Source: Gracilaria domingensis | Taxonomy: Eukaryota; Rhodophyta; Florideophyceae; Gracilariales; Gracilariaceae | Reading direction: 5' to 3' | DNA length: 64,000 nt | Assembly (NCBI GenBank): GCA_022539475.1 | Contig: VCMS01000034.1 | Span: 186,001-250,000 of the forward strand | Shown here: piece after piece, positions 20,779 to 32,444 of the stretch | Layout: every line of letters begins with the position of its first letter | Position numbering within the stretch: the stretch's first letter is position 1 | Notes under the pieces: model-generated | Told to the model about the DNA's origin: nothing | Database searches by the model: none | Seen by the model: the letters and a program-made list of their open reading frames with translations, nothing else | Program-made: the position numbers and the translations under genes

Positions 20779-20918
20779 TTTTGCGGGTTACTAGGTCCCT
20801 CGAATTTTCTAGCGCAACGTTTCTGTTTTGCTCTATCAATGGTACGTTCCATCGCATTTCAAATGTATCCAACGGAGCATTGACTAACTTATGGATACTT
20901 TCTGCTTGCGTATACAGG
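20779..20918 (+). repeat. 140-bp direct repeat, copy 2
   Basis: Second copy of 20397-20537, about 240 bp apart from the first. No coding content. Such spacing could be solo-end duplication or a small tandem-repeat element. Confidence 0.85.
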
Positions 20919-20954
20919 TAATTGACTTTTGATGCGTACGTAGCTCACGAGATG

Positions 20955-21125
20955 CAGGTGCAGGTCCCTCAAGTAGGGAACCATGCATCTGGGCATGGTT
21001 CCCTACATGTGGAACGGAGAGGATGAGGCGCTTCGGGCCTCATCCTCTCGGAGTGCGTATTTGCTCTACCGATACCGCACTTTGGTGCAGGTGCCCTCTG
21101 CGGCATCTGCCGCAGATTGCGCCTA
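20955..21125. repeat. Cluster of short perfect hairpins
   Basis: Consecutive stem-loops: tagggaaccatgc/gcatggttcccta (about 20980-21005), gaggatgaggc/gcctcatcctc (about 21022-21050), and tctgcggca/tgccgcaga (about 21097-21117). The stems are perfect and the loops 1-7 bases. Confidence 0.7.
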
Positions 21126-21579
21126 CACCCGCTTCATCATGGGGAAATGGTACATGTAATATAGCGAGGTAGTGGTTAGCAAAAGCCGTCTATAGAAGAA
21201 TAAATACGAATAAAACGGTATGATTTCATAATGGACATCATCTGTACTAGCAACAGTATTCCATGCGTTGCAGGGTATCATTCCGCAGAAGGTATCGTGT
21301 AATGTGCACCTTAATGGAAATTGAACCTAGACTTCGCGAAATACCGTTCAGGTAGCCCTCGACTAAAGAACTAGCACGAGTGGAAAACCCACCAGTATTT
21401 ACTGCACAGCGATTCTGGACGACCCAAGCAATTATCTTCAAATTTTGAAATAATTGATCTCGATATTTTTTCAAAAAATTTACTGGACGACCGTTGCCAC
21501 TTTCTGGACGACCCTCGCCAAAAACTAGCATCTGCAAGAGACAGACGTAGAACACCCTCAAAGCTCTTTTTGTACTTTC

Positions 21580-21700
21580 ATAGACAAAATGAGTCAACGT
21601 TTAAAACCGCTAGAGCTAAATGTAAACTTTGTCAAAAAACTGTTTCGGCTACAACAAACAATATGACGACACACTACGAGAACTGTCCCGCATGTTTAGA
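21580..21700 (+). pseudogene. BED-type zinc-finger remnant (hAT-like)
   Basis: A short frame reads AKCKLCQKTVSATTNNMTTH followed by YENC: C-x2-C, an Asn/Thr-rich loop, then H-x3-C, close to the BED finger at the N-terminus of hAT transposases. Nothing downstream resembles a hAT catalytic domain, so this is at most a relic. Chance similarity is possible. Confidence 0.35.
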
Positions 21701-22184
21701 TCTTTTTAGCTTATTTATGTTATGCGTCCTTTATGGTACACGGCACCTGGCTTCGTTCTAGCTCTCACCGTGAGAGCGTCAAAATCTCACATTATAATGA
21801 TATTATGAGCCGTTCAATACGAACCGTTTATGGTGATGACGACGTGGTTGAGGAGTATGGCTGTCTGCCTATACAAATACAACATGGTACGCTCAGGTGC
21901 GAAACAGTACAGCGGTAATACGGGTGGCTACGCGCTTCAATCTCCCCGTGGCACACCTGTACGTACACGTGTACGAGTTTCAAACGTTCTTTAAAGTGAG
22001 AGTAAAAAGTAAACGTTTTAAAAACGTTGTAAAACGCTAAAATTTAAAATGTCGATTTTGCGAACCTTTGTATATAGCGCTGTGCGTTTACACGACACCT
22101 ACCTCTAGGCTTTGACATCTAATTGGGATCAATTAAAGACGTCTCAATTAAATTACCAGACCTTTCCCGAAAGGAAGGTTCTGG

Positions 22185-22460
22185 ATAGCGATAAGTGGTC
22201 ACGAACGGGGGTAGGAGGAATTAAGCACTGTGAGGAACGTACAAAAAATGCCGAAGAAACTCTGTGTTTATGTGACAAATTTCAGAGGATCCTCCACTCA
22301 TGAACGTAACGCTTCCGGAGGCTCGAAGGGCTTCCGACACCGCAAATTGTCTGGTTCCTCTGTGTCCTTCACATTAATTGGTTCTGCGATGTCACGAAGG
22401 GACGTACGACGGCAGAGGAGCCGAAGGCGGCAGCCCCGGTAGCTATTGCTCTCCGAGTTC
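22185..22460 (+). repeat. MULE terminal inverted repeat, left copy
   Basis: Two matching parts. 22185-22300 (with gtgaggaacgtac and acaaatttcagaggatcctc) is an imperfect inverted match to 36290-36410. 22338-22460 (gcttccgacaccg...ctcctctgtgt-like) is an imperfect inverted match to about 28370-28510. It marks the left end of the Mutator-like region. Confidence 0.6.
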
Positions 22461-23506
22461 AGTTTGAAATGTCCGCGCTTTTTGTTTCTGTTTCTGAACA
22501 GTATATCATCGCACTACCCTTGCTCCTACCAAAAGAGCGCTCGCTGCAGTCGCGGGTTTGAAACTTTTGTGAATAGGGCGCTCGTCTGCAGCTGTAACTT
22601 GGTCGTTATTGCAGCTGCTTTATAGCAGCGTGTTTCTATCGCTGGTCTGCATCAGGGCGATCTTATCGGTTGTTTCTGAAGCCGAGCTACTTGTCTAAAG
22701 ATCCGCACTTCAAGCGCTCATCTGGATGGCTGCGCTTTTGAGAGTGGTTGTAAGCGCCGGCCTACCGGCGCTGGTCGAAGCTGAATACTTCTGTGGCTAG
22801 CCAAGGACGTGGTACTTGCAACACTGCGCGCACTCGGGGCACTAATGGCACAGATGTGGAGCTAAGTGCTTGTGATACCTCTTTGTGGCTCCCTCCTGTT
22901 AACGCTGGTTTAAAACGGCACGATGGTTGCGCTGTTCTAGGTTGGCGCCCCGCTAGCACTGGCTAAAGTGGTAGAATGGTAAGCTCGGTTTGAAAGGTGG
23001 CATGGAGCTGGCTCGCAATGGCGACGAATATGTTACGAAATGAAGCACCTCACATTGTAGAACTTCAGGCAAGCGCGTTTCTCCTGTGAACTGCATTGCA
23101 AGCCAACAATGATGTTGCCGGTGATGTTGCTTTCTGGGTCCAGCCAAGCCACGGCAACAAAAAGTCTGGCAGCACTTTAGGGGCACTACGACGTGAAACA
23201 GGTTCGAGGCGATATTGAAGAAATCAACGCCTGCGGAAGGCCCTTATTTGCCGATCGCACTTTGCTCACGCCAGATTTGTATTTTACGTGCTGAGGAAAT
23301 TGACAGTGAGCTACAGGAACAAATGAAAGGAGAATCGCAGCAGTGAAAAGTGGCCAGGGGAAGCCTGTCTCGGATATTCTATCATTATGAACAGTTGGTA
23401 GAGTTTATTGGTCTCGACGGGACTGAATAATACGGCTAAGAAAAGTTCTTTTACTTTCGAATGACAAGATACTCAAGCTAATTAACAGTGCTTTTGTCTT
23501 CGTTCT
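22461..23506. other. Non-coding interior of MULE left end
   Basis: About 1 kb with no supported frame. It contains repeated 'gc(g)ctcgtctgcag'-like and 'ggtggcatgg'-like words and is probably subterminal repeat sequence of the element. Confidence 0.4.
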
Positions 23507-26500
23507 TCACAGGTGCTTTTGATACTGGTTATCTGGATGATCCACAGTTTGTAGAGCTCTTTCTATTGCTTGAACGGGATTTTGGATGCCCCCGTTTGGC
23601 CTTTCATTGCCATTACTTATTATTCTATTGTTCGAATGAATTGCTGCCTGAGCCTCAGTTTTCGCACTGATCTTCTGCTTTTTGGAAGGCGTTTTACGCT
23701 CCGAAAACGAACGTTTGCGCTTTCGTGCAGCTTTTCCCATCCCAGCATTAGGGTCTTTTATGGCCGTCGTGGGGATTGCTGTGACTTGAGTGTCTTGAGC
23801 ATCAGGGCGGGGGAGATCCTGCACTCGAGTGCTAACCGGAAGCGGTAAATCTGGTCTGTTTGGGTAGCGGCTAGAGTTCAACTGCTCAAGTCCATTTCGC
23901 AAGTAGTGCTTTAAACTCTCGACGGCTACTTGGGCCATAGGTCTGTGCCACTCTGTGCATTTGATCACAGAGAGCCTTGCAGTCTGAATAAGCTGCGTAT
24001 GAAGATACTTCTTGCCATCGTTTTGTTACTTTGGGCTGTTGCTTTGCTGCATTTGACGACTGGTTTCGCCCACAATTGGTCCTTCGTTACTATCTGGGTA
24101 AGGCTCTTGTTCCGCCTCAGCATTCAACCTCCTTTGAAATTCGCCACGGAAAACGTTTTGATTGTCCTGAGACTCAGTTCCCATTTTGGCTCTTAGTTGA
24201 AGTATCTCTGTAATAGGCCATTGCTGAGGATGTCGGCACCAATAACGGTGCCAGAGATGCTCTATGCAGAACCGCGTAGCAATTGCGTTTCGCACGTCGG
24301 GCCATCGGTCACAAACGTCGTTATAGGTGACAAACAAGCGCGTAAGATGGCAGCAGGGAATGCCCATGGCTGTTGTGTCGCGACAAGTGCAGCCGCCTCT
24401 AATGGACCTTGTGATCAGGGCTGTTGTGTACGTTGATAAATACGCATTATACGTTTCGGGTTGGTTGCCTTCTTCGATGTGCGATCTTCGTATGGTGAAT
24501 AGTGCAAGTGGTTGTTCAGAAGATATGTCGAGGTCCTTTATATCGAGTGGAAAGTTGAATGGAGCATTTCTTGTAGGCAGTACCACTGCATCTACGACCT
24601 GAAAGTATGCCGAGAAGCGCACACTGGAACCGAGAAATCTGCGGATGCTATAAGCAGTGTATGCTTGGACAATTCGTGTTGAGGTCTCCACTGTGAGCGG
24701 CAATCCTGAAATGAGCAGCTCATTTCTAAGTGATGTGTCACTTAACGATGCCTTCTGATCCTGCTCCTCCTTCTGGCGCTCTGTGATTTTCATCATGGTG
24801 AACGGCACATCTGCCAGGGGGACGTCATTTGAGAACACATATTGGCGGTATCGAGAGTGAGAGGCTTCAGAATACCCGCTACCTTGGAACAAAAACCTCC
24901 GTGGGAGGCTGACGTCTTTGTAACACCGAACGAGCATTTCCGGATTCTCGTGATATAGAAACTTGTACCAACGAGGGAGCGATGTATTAGAACCAGTAAA
25001 GAATCTTTGTTCACTTGCGCTACGTTGTTGTACAAATTGTTCCATAGTTGTACTTTGACGAAGCTCGTACAAGGCGTTGTTCATATACTCTCGCAGATCG
25101 GATTTATTGATCGTCTTGCACCACCGCTCTGTGTTAATATTCTGGTTCTTTTTGATGTGCCAGTCGTCTAATATAATAGACGATAAAGGAAACACTTGAC
25201 GTAGCGCCCCGATCAGAGCAGTGCACTGATCAATTGCGAAACAACTCCGGGATATCTGAACACACTCATTGAATCTTTGTAGAAACCACACAAAGCTCTC
25301 CATTGTTTCGTTAACCAAGTAGCCCATGAAGTAAGTTTTCAAATGCCCAGCATTGTCTCTCCCATTGATAGATATCAATGGGATACTGAAGCGGTTGGCA
25401 ACCGCCTTGCAGTCTACTGACACCCCAGGCACAATTGCAAAGCGCTCATAATCTTTTTCCCAGGGTTCTAAGCTCCAAGCAACAAACTGCAGCTCGTTGC
25501 TATCTCCAGTGCCACAATAAACTTTGTTTCGGGCGTTTCGAGACTGTAGTCGTATGAGATTCTGATACAGTCGTAAACACTCCTTCTGCTTCGGATGCCG
25601 TGTATCAGAAATATATTTCAGACGCTTCCTGAACAATACCTTGTCGATCTTCACAATAAACGTGTCTTCAATAATAGTGAGCACAGTATTGTACCGAAGA
25701 TGCAGACTGTGGCGTAAGTGCGCAGCCTCCCGTTTCATCTCAGGCGTAATCAATGTCCGAAATAGCGAGCTCCGTGCTGCATGATTATGAAAAGCGTTGG
25801 AGAAGCTCGGGGATAGAGTGTACTTCTTGCCCTCAGATGAGGACACCGTAACAAGTCGAAGTGCAAACGTATAGGGACATTTGTACCTTTCATTGTTCAG
25901 TAAAGAACACTGGAGATAACCGCGCAGTAAATTCTTACTTCCATCCTGTTCGATATACTTCGAGTCCCGTATGTAAAGTTTGAACCCAAAGTTATCAGCT
26001 ATTTCCTGTAAATGTTGTAGCACCTCGTATGAATCTACAACGTCCATTTGGTCCAGATACGCAGCAAGAAGTCGACGCACCACCTCTTCATCGTCAATAC
26101 TGTTGTCAAGCACCGCACTCCCCTCTGAGCCTCCATCAATTAAAGAACTGCTTTTATTCTGTTCGGACTGTGCGCGAGGAAGGATTTCCTCCGGAATTGA
26201 GGTGGGTGAAGGCTGTGTACATGTCATGGTTAGAACGGTGACAGATTCTTTTCTACATTATAAAACCACTTACCGATTTGGAATTCGAGCTCTCTCTGTC
26301 CTTCGGTACGGCAGTAATGTCAATGACAGAACTATCCTCTGACAGGGCAACAGAATTTGTATCACAGTTGTGCACAGATCCCGTCTGTTTTTTCTTCTGC
26401 TCGAGCTCCTGTTTGTCGGTCTCCAGATCAATTACCTCCAGTTCCCTGGTCAGTCCGAAGTCGTTTTTTGAACTTATGTAGTCTCCATCCTTGCGTTTCA

Positions 26501-26703
26501 TCCCACTGGAGAGCCAGTTATAGAGATTCGCTGGGCGAGGGGGTATCTGTTCGGGCATAAAGTTATCTCCATCTGAAGAAAAATTCTTCTTGAACCCAGG
26601 CGGAGTGAAATGAAAGAACGGTACCTTAAACCCTCCCAGGCAGTTACTTTCAAATGCAGATCTGACCGACTCTTTGCGTTTGTCCTTACTGCTCCGGCGC
26701 TAC
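23507..26703 (-). mobile_element. Mutator-like (MULE) transposase with SWIM finger
   Basis: The main exon 23507-26212 is spliced to an upstream exon ending at 26275. The intron 26213-26274 has donor GTAAGT, a TTCTAAC branch-like site and acceptor TACACAG, and joins SNSKS to PSPTS in phase. The core is of MULE type: VDCKAVANRFSIPLISINGRD, then CFAIDQCTALIGALRQVFP and SSIILDDWHIKKNQNI (acidic residues of the DDE triad region), and the zinc-binding SWIM motif GGCTCRDTTAMGIPCCHL. A TAA at 24026 is followed in frame by a basic, nuclear-type tail (RKRKRSFSERKTPSKKQK) to 23507; a 54-nt intron (23976-24029) could bypass it. Upstream coding probably reaches an acceptor near 26703. Confidence 0.75.
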
Positions 26704-27185
26704 TGTTCCAATCGTATGTGATTGTGCGCTCCAGATCTCGACACAATCCACCCACTTCCATGACAACAAGCCTTGGCCATAAAGGCAGCCTTACAGCCAG
26801 TCCCAGGAGGCTTGTTTTTATACTTTAGGGACCTCAGCCTAGTGTTAAGACGGTATCTTTTTGAACCCCTCACCGTCTTACAGAGCTGTACGCCATATTC
26901 ATAGCTTTCTTCGGCACAGAGATTATAAACATAAGCAAGCAGATCATGAACCTTTTCTTCACCTCCAGAAACTTGTTCGACGCCAACATCCTCGTCTAAA
27001 CCGGACTCCTGGCTCCTGACCGCGGATTGGGGGCCACGATTTCTCCTCGACCCAATTTCTTTAAATCTACCTCCACCTCTCCTTCTTTCTTCAGTACAAT
27101 TGCTACGATGCGCCTCAGCTTCACCCGTCTGGTTCTCATGTATTTAATGTCGTTGCACATACATACGCTCTCGCCGCGCTATCTG

Positions 27186-28244
27186 CTATCCATCTAAGAT
27201 AAATTCGTCCGTGACAGTCATCTTGTCCCACACGCCGATAACTAGTGAAATTCTTGCCGCCGTACACGCCCATTGGTAACGTTCCGTCAAGTCAGCATCA
27301 TGGCCTGGAACAAATGTCGCATCTGGCATTCTTCCCTTTGTGCGTGCGAAATGAGACATCATGGAGAGCACATACGCCCCGCAACTGAACGAATCGTGCT
27401 GTTTTGAATAACCTAGAACATCCAGTATGTAATTTTGCTTTGGATACTCCCATGCTATAGTTTCATCCATCGCAAACTATACGATTGGGCAGACGAGGGT
27501 CTTGCAGCCGGCAGGGCATTCCCATTGTAGACTTTCGCCCCAGTATAAGCGCCATTTCATGCCTTCGACTCGTTTGGCAAATAAAGCTCCCCAATGCATA
27601 TTCCTCACATTTATGGGAACAAGTATCTTAGATATTTTCCCCGGAGTAAGATACAGCTTCTCCCTAAACTTTGTCGTAAAGCGGTTCACAATTACCATTT
27701 GATCCGCAGGCTGTAAATCCTCACATGTCGCTGCGTTGTGTCCAATACGGACTCCAGAATCCACTGAAACAAATACAACGCCACAAGCAGGCTCCAGCTT
27801 TCAGATACCTGCTTTAATGAGACCGTTGCAAAACCATGTGTTTTTGTCACAGGACCCGATAAGGTTTGCTCGAATCACTCCTTCGCAGTCTATCGCATTC
27901 TTTCGGATCATGATAAGGTGATACTAGTGTTTTTGGAGCTCATTGAAACCCTTATTAGTACGCCTGTCAAAGGAAATGGTGGCATTACTTTGCAGTCTTT
28001 TCAAGAACAAGGATATGTATTGAAAAGTCTGCCGTATATTCTTGATCTCAGCCATTGTCAAAGACCCATCCAGATCATAATTGGTTTCATTATCATCGAC
28101 TTTCTTGACTGGACGATAATTTTCGTCCATCTCATCGCCAAAGTCTTCATTTCTTGGGTCAATAAATCCGAACACGGCTTGGTCAAGCGCATCTCGTGGA
28201 AGGTATCTCACGGATAGATCTTCTGAATCACGAAATGCAATCAT
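27186..28244 (-). pseudogene. Ulp1/SENP-like cysteine protease of the MULE
   Basis: The same frame carries the C48-peptidase signature in order: WFCNGLIKA (N-terminal Trp region), ILVPINVRNMHWGALF (catalytic His), and KQHDSFSCGAYVLSMM (Gln and catalytic Cys). A 45-nt intron (27764-27808; donor GTATCT, acceptor TTTCAG) joins NGLIKA to VDSGVRIG. TAG codons at 27924 (after LQKH) and 27477 (after CPIV) interrupt it without changing frame. Ulp1 proteases process SUMO, and genes for them are often carried by MULEs in plants and algae. Whether it still makes protein depends on these two stops. Confidence 0.6.
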
Positions 28245-28369
28245 TCTTTGCGCCAGTGATTTGCGCCCTGAATGAGATGCATAAGTTGTTCCAAGTTAAT
28301 ATCTCTTCGAGACAGGTCTCAAGCTGCGTCAGTGTTTACGAGCTCCTATCACACTTTGCAGAGTGAAAT

Positions 28370-28560
28370 GTGCCGATGGCGGCGCATTCGGTGGCAGCGG
28401 CGCCTTTAGCGTCGCTGCGTGCACCTGTCACACTGAGTTGTTCGATAAAAGCTCATAGAGCCAATGGTTGTAGAGCACACAGAGGAGCTAGACACATGTC
28501 GGTGTTGGAAGCGCTTAGAGTCTCTAAGGGGCGTTCCGGGAGTTTACGAAATCCGTAAGC
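28370..28560. repeat. MULE terminal repeat segments back to back
   Basis: The first part (28370-28510) is the imperfect inverted counterpart of 22338-22460. The following stretch (28515-28560, aaggggcgttccgggagtttacgaaat) is an inverted match to 36255-36295. The site therefore looks like the junction of two MULEs, one to each side. Confidence 0.55.
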
Positions 28561-28731
28561 GAAACCTGGAAACGTTCATCCAAGCAATCAGCTGTTGACA
28601 CATTTGTGTGCTGGCAAAATACATCTGTTTCTTGTCTGCGAAACGTTATGTTTCCCAGTCAACGAAACTTCACCCCTTGCCGCTGCATGGTCTCCTATCT
28701 CGCAAAACTCACCCGCACCTCCTGAACATCC

Positions 28732-30111
28732 ATGAAGTGTCCACCATCGCCACAAACCATCACCGCAAGCGCAGAAAAACAAACACCACAGCGCAGCGTC
28801 AATGTTTCTCTGTCTCAATCAAGTGCAACACTTCGCAATCATATCAGTCAGGCAGAAATTTCACACAAACCATCGAACAATAACACTGCATGCCAAACAA
28901 CAGCCGAGGCGTTAAGCGCATTGAAGATAAACCATTTCACCAACGCCAAATGCAAACTTGCACAAAAACTGTTAAATGTTTTAGGTGCTCATAACGCAAA
29001 ACATGCCACAAAACTGTGGATTCTGTCAGTGAAAATGGTGCAAAGGTCCATACCTATGGCTGATTTACTTCAAGTGCTTAACAACTCGAGCGAGAACACC
29101 AATAGAGACTTTGCAGAAATCTTAAATCTGCCGTCAACAACCGTTCGGCTTCGTAAAATCTCGGACAAAAACGAAGAGGTGTTGTGGCTGAGAGGTGATA
29201 CACCAATCTTCGAGGATGATAAGGTTATAGTCGGGCAGCCAAACACAATTGTTGAAACAGCGCAGACCTACACGCCAGAAGAAAGACAGCCAAAGTTTGA
29301 GAGCGTGGAATACTGTCGGCTTTTACATGTTCTTGCAGACTCTCGAATGGCCTCGACAAGACAAAAGCTAACTGAATGAATGGACGGAAAAGAGCTCGAC
29401 TAGGAACAAGAAGATCCGTGGACGGTATATATAGCACCTCTGTTTAATGATGGGCAGTTTAAGCCGGTGGCAGTTAGCGTTCTAGCTGTGGGGGTTACAT
29501 TGAGTGATATAAGTAATTCAAATCCGGCACGAAGACCACATATTAGAGATGGAGGGATGCTGAAACGTAAGTATGTCTCATTTAAAAGTGAATACGGAAC
29601 TGCGCTGACGCGTTACGAAGCATCGGGACAAGGGGATCCAGACGCGTTTGCAGAATTCGCAAATGGAAGAAGCTACATTATGTATGCTTTCTGTTTTTTG
29701 GAGGTATATCGAGCTCTTGAAGCCCTTGCTACACGAGCGTTTGCTTCAGATGCACGACGGGAAGAAGGTGTAAGAACTCCTCTTTGTGGATATGGCTTCG
29801 GGGGAAGGGATACGTTGCAGCCGCGAACGAAGAGGCAAAAAGTTTCCGGAATGGAATCGAGCCATTCTGGAGTAGACAGCTTTATAACCGCACTGAAGCC
29901 TCATAACCATGAGGTGGCTAAGGAGTTTGAAGAGGCGGAACCAGACAAAATGCGCTTTGAGGCCTATGAAGCAGAGGCGCGATTTACAAAAGCAACAGTA
30001 GAAGCCATTTAAGCTTTACGAGCACAAATGAAAGGCACAGAAGACGATGAAGAACGTAGTGTTTTAGAGAATAGTTTGCGGTACTTGCTTGCCAAACTTG
30101 GCAACAAGTAA
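28732..30111 (+). pseudogene. MULE accessory gene, function unknown, three in-frame stops
   Basis: A single frame from ATG 28732 to TAA 30109 is coding-like throughout (FTNAKCKLAQKLLNVLGAHN, EDPWTVYIAPLFNDGQFKP, ALRAQMKGTEDDEERSVLEN) but contains TGA near 29377, TAG near 29401 and TAA at 30010. No frameshift occurs between them. The last one (EAI*ALRAQ) would be Gln with one C-to-T change. The C-terminal part is charged and helical, with a basic QPRTKRQKV patch. No family is recognised; its position between MULE ends suggests a transposon-borne protein. Confidence 0.45.
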
Positions 30112-30122
30112 AACGATGGACT

Positions 30123-30583
30123 TCATCTCTCTATCATTGCCCGCTGCACTTGCTTGCCCGCTGCACTTGCTTGCCCGCTGCACTTCATTGCCCGCAGCAT
30201 TTCAGCCCAGAGATGAGCTATACACGCTTCAGACACAGAGCGCTGTTGCCGCTCTAGACTTTCAAGAATGCCGGTTCTTACTTCGTCGTCCTCAAACTTC
30301 GCATTATGAAGATAGTCTAGGTTACCCCACAGCGCGTTCAAACGATTGTGCTTGACTTGCGCTTCAGCTACACAGGGTAGATTTTGAATGGGAGTATTAG
30401 CAGACATGAAAATGCCGGCAGCCACGAGTTCATAACGGCGTTGACCACAATGATGCATGTAGTGCACTCATGAGGGCAGTAGATGCATCCCTGTGGTTCT
30501 CTTGCATTCACATTTATACCCAGCTTTGAAACAAAGTGCTTCCGTTTCTTGACAGCCAATTCTTGATCGTGTTCAGTGTTCAA
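30123..30583 (-). CDS. Hypothetical protein fragment
   Basis: Two overlapping minus-strand frames look partly coding. One (from 30583) has a Cys/His-rich CIYCPHECTTC stretch; the other (to 30123) encodes NRLNALWGNLDYLHNAKF and a helical C-terminus. They would need a splice or frame change near 30450. No family recognised; low confidence. Its 3' end overlaps a short tandem repeat. Confidence 0.25.
30137..30206 (+). repeat. Short tandem repeat, unit ttgcccgctgcacttgc
   Basis: Four adjacent 17-18 bp units, the last two slightly diverged. Confidence 0.75.
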
Positions 30584-30909
30584 TGTTGTGTCATAAACGC
30601 ATGAATATTGGACATTATAAGTAGCACGAACATAGGCTTCGATTTCGACCTGACATCGGTTGCGTTTCGCTTTACTATTGGCTTCGTCTTCGATTGAAGA
30701 TAGTATTCGGCTTACAGCGTTTTATTCAACACCCGGCGAGATATTCCTTGTCTTTCATAGAAGAACTTTGCGAAGTCGATTATCCGAAACGCCCAAGCAT
30801 CCACGGCTGATGCGTAAACAACGTTTCCAACCTTCGGAGAGATGTATCCGCTTATGGCGCTGTCGTGTTCATCAGGTCGATCTTCTTGAAGGCTCCAATC
30901 TGACTCATT

Positions 30910-31260
30910 CTATGCTTCACTTTCCAGCTCTGAGGCGGCAGCCATCATTTTCTCCACCTGACGCGTGCCCATACGGTCGTTACATCCGGCCAATGTTCCC
31001 AGAATCTGCTCATAAGCTTCCCGGGGGTCAAGGTCAAGTTCCACGAACAAGCGGTCGATCTTGTTGAGTACTAGCTTTGGCCGCACCTCGTGCTTCAAAG
31101 CAGCTCGCAGCAGAGTTACTGTTTGCAGGCAAACGAAGTCCACAACGTCCACGACGATAAATGTACCGTCACACACTGGCAAGGCGGCCTCAACTTCGGC
31201 GTTTAAGTCTATTTGTCTGAGAGCGAATTGTCTAGCTTCCTCTGGATAATGCCGTTCCGC
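30910..31260 (-). pseudogene. Captured fragment of an EF-2/EFL1-type translational GTPase
   Basis: The frame contains CDGTFIVVDVVDFVCLQT, then RPKLVLNKIDRLFVELDLD (the NKxD guanine-specificity motif) and PREAYEQILGTL. These correspond to the segment just after the G3 motif of EF-2 and of the ribosome-assembly GTPase EFL1; the wording around NKIDRL favours EFL1, but I am not certain. G1 is absent and the G3 DxPGH motif is missing from its expected place, so it cannot be a working GTPase. It lies inside the MULE-bounded region beside a second captured host gene fragment. Confidence 0.6.
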
Positions 31261-32444
31261 AGAACCGAATGGTTGAGGTACGGAACTATGAGGGGGGCGA
31301 GATGGTGCTGCTTCATTACTCAACGGTTCAGTACTGAATCGAAGGTTGAAATTCGAGCTTCCCCTGTCAGCGTCTTTGACTGATCTTGTCGCAGTGGAAG
31401 AGATCGAAAGTTGACGTGATGACATTCCCGACCTGAACATCTTCGTTGCCGGCTTCGGCGCACGGTGGCTTCCTGTTGCTCAGCGCCTCAATCTCTTCGC
31501 GCCAGAGTTCAATACAGTGCGGAACGGCAGCCGGGCAGTACGTAATGGAGGGATTTCTTGATCTTCGTGCCCCACCAGTTATTCGTCGAATCGTTACGCG
31601 TCTCATCGCCATAATCCCTGCTCTGTTTGTTATGTTCATTATGGGCGATACTGGGACATATCAACTGCTTATGTTTTGTCAAGTCGTTCTTTCTCTTTAG
31701 CTCCCGTTTGCAATCGTTCCAATGGTTCCAATGATAAGATTCACGAAATCCCCAAGAAGAATGAAGGAGTTCAAGAACTCCAAGTCCATATCCGTGCTGG
31801 CGTGGGCTGCTGCCGGCGTCGCACTTTCTCGTAACCTTGCCTTTGTGCTTCATTCAGTAACTCAGGGCATTAGTTCTAGTCATGTGGCACTGAGGATGCT
31901 CACTCTCGGATGCGTCGTACGCCATGTTGTTCGGTAATGATATTTCTTGCATGGATCGCACTTAGAACGGAAACTGGGAGACCAGGTCCCGTGTATAGGG
32001 TTGAAGATGGATATGAGCTCTTGCTAGAAGATGGATTTGAGTGTGGACTCGTTAGTTTCTCCTGTTGGGAGCCTGCAGACCCCATCTCCAACGCCAGAAC
32101 CTTTGCACATTGCTATCGAGGCGCACGCGGAGCGTGATGAAACTATTGACTGAAACAGAACAGAAAAAGCGCGAGAGTAACACAGCGACACTTTCGGCTG
32201 GTTGTACATGGCTTTCATCATGAGACTCTTCATTATGGGCATGTTCGCTTCCTTCTGTCGCTCAACATTACGATCACGGTGAGAGTTTCTGTCTCAATTT
32301 GCTCCGTTGCTTCAGAGATTTGTCCGTTTTTCTCTCGTTGAAGACGGTCTTTTTAGAGATATCACGCTTCACGGAATTGCTTACAATGTCATTTTCTGGT
32401 CATACAAGTCGAGCGGGACTTAGCTGACGCACATCTGACTATGT
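31261..32444. other. No supported gene
   Basis: Only weak, short frames. Probably transposon filler between two captured gene fragments. Confidence 0.35.

Noticed and set aside
6373-30012. Alternative genetic code (TAA/TAG as Gln)
   Set aside because: TGA, TAA and TAG all occur in frame, only in transposon-type genes; the host genes end normally and contain no internal stops.
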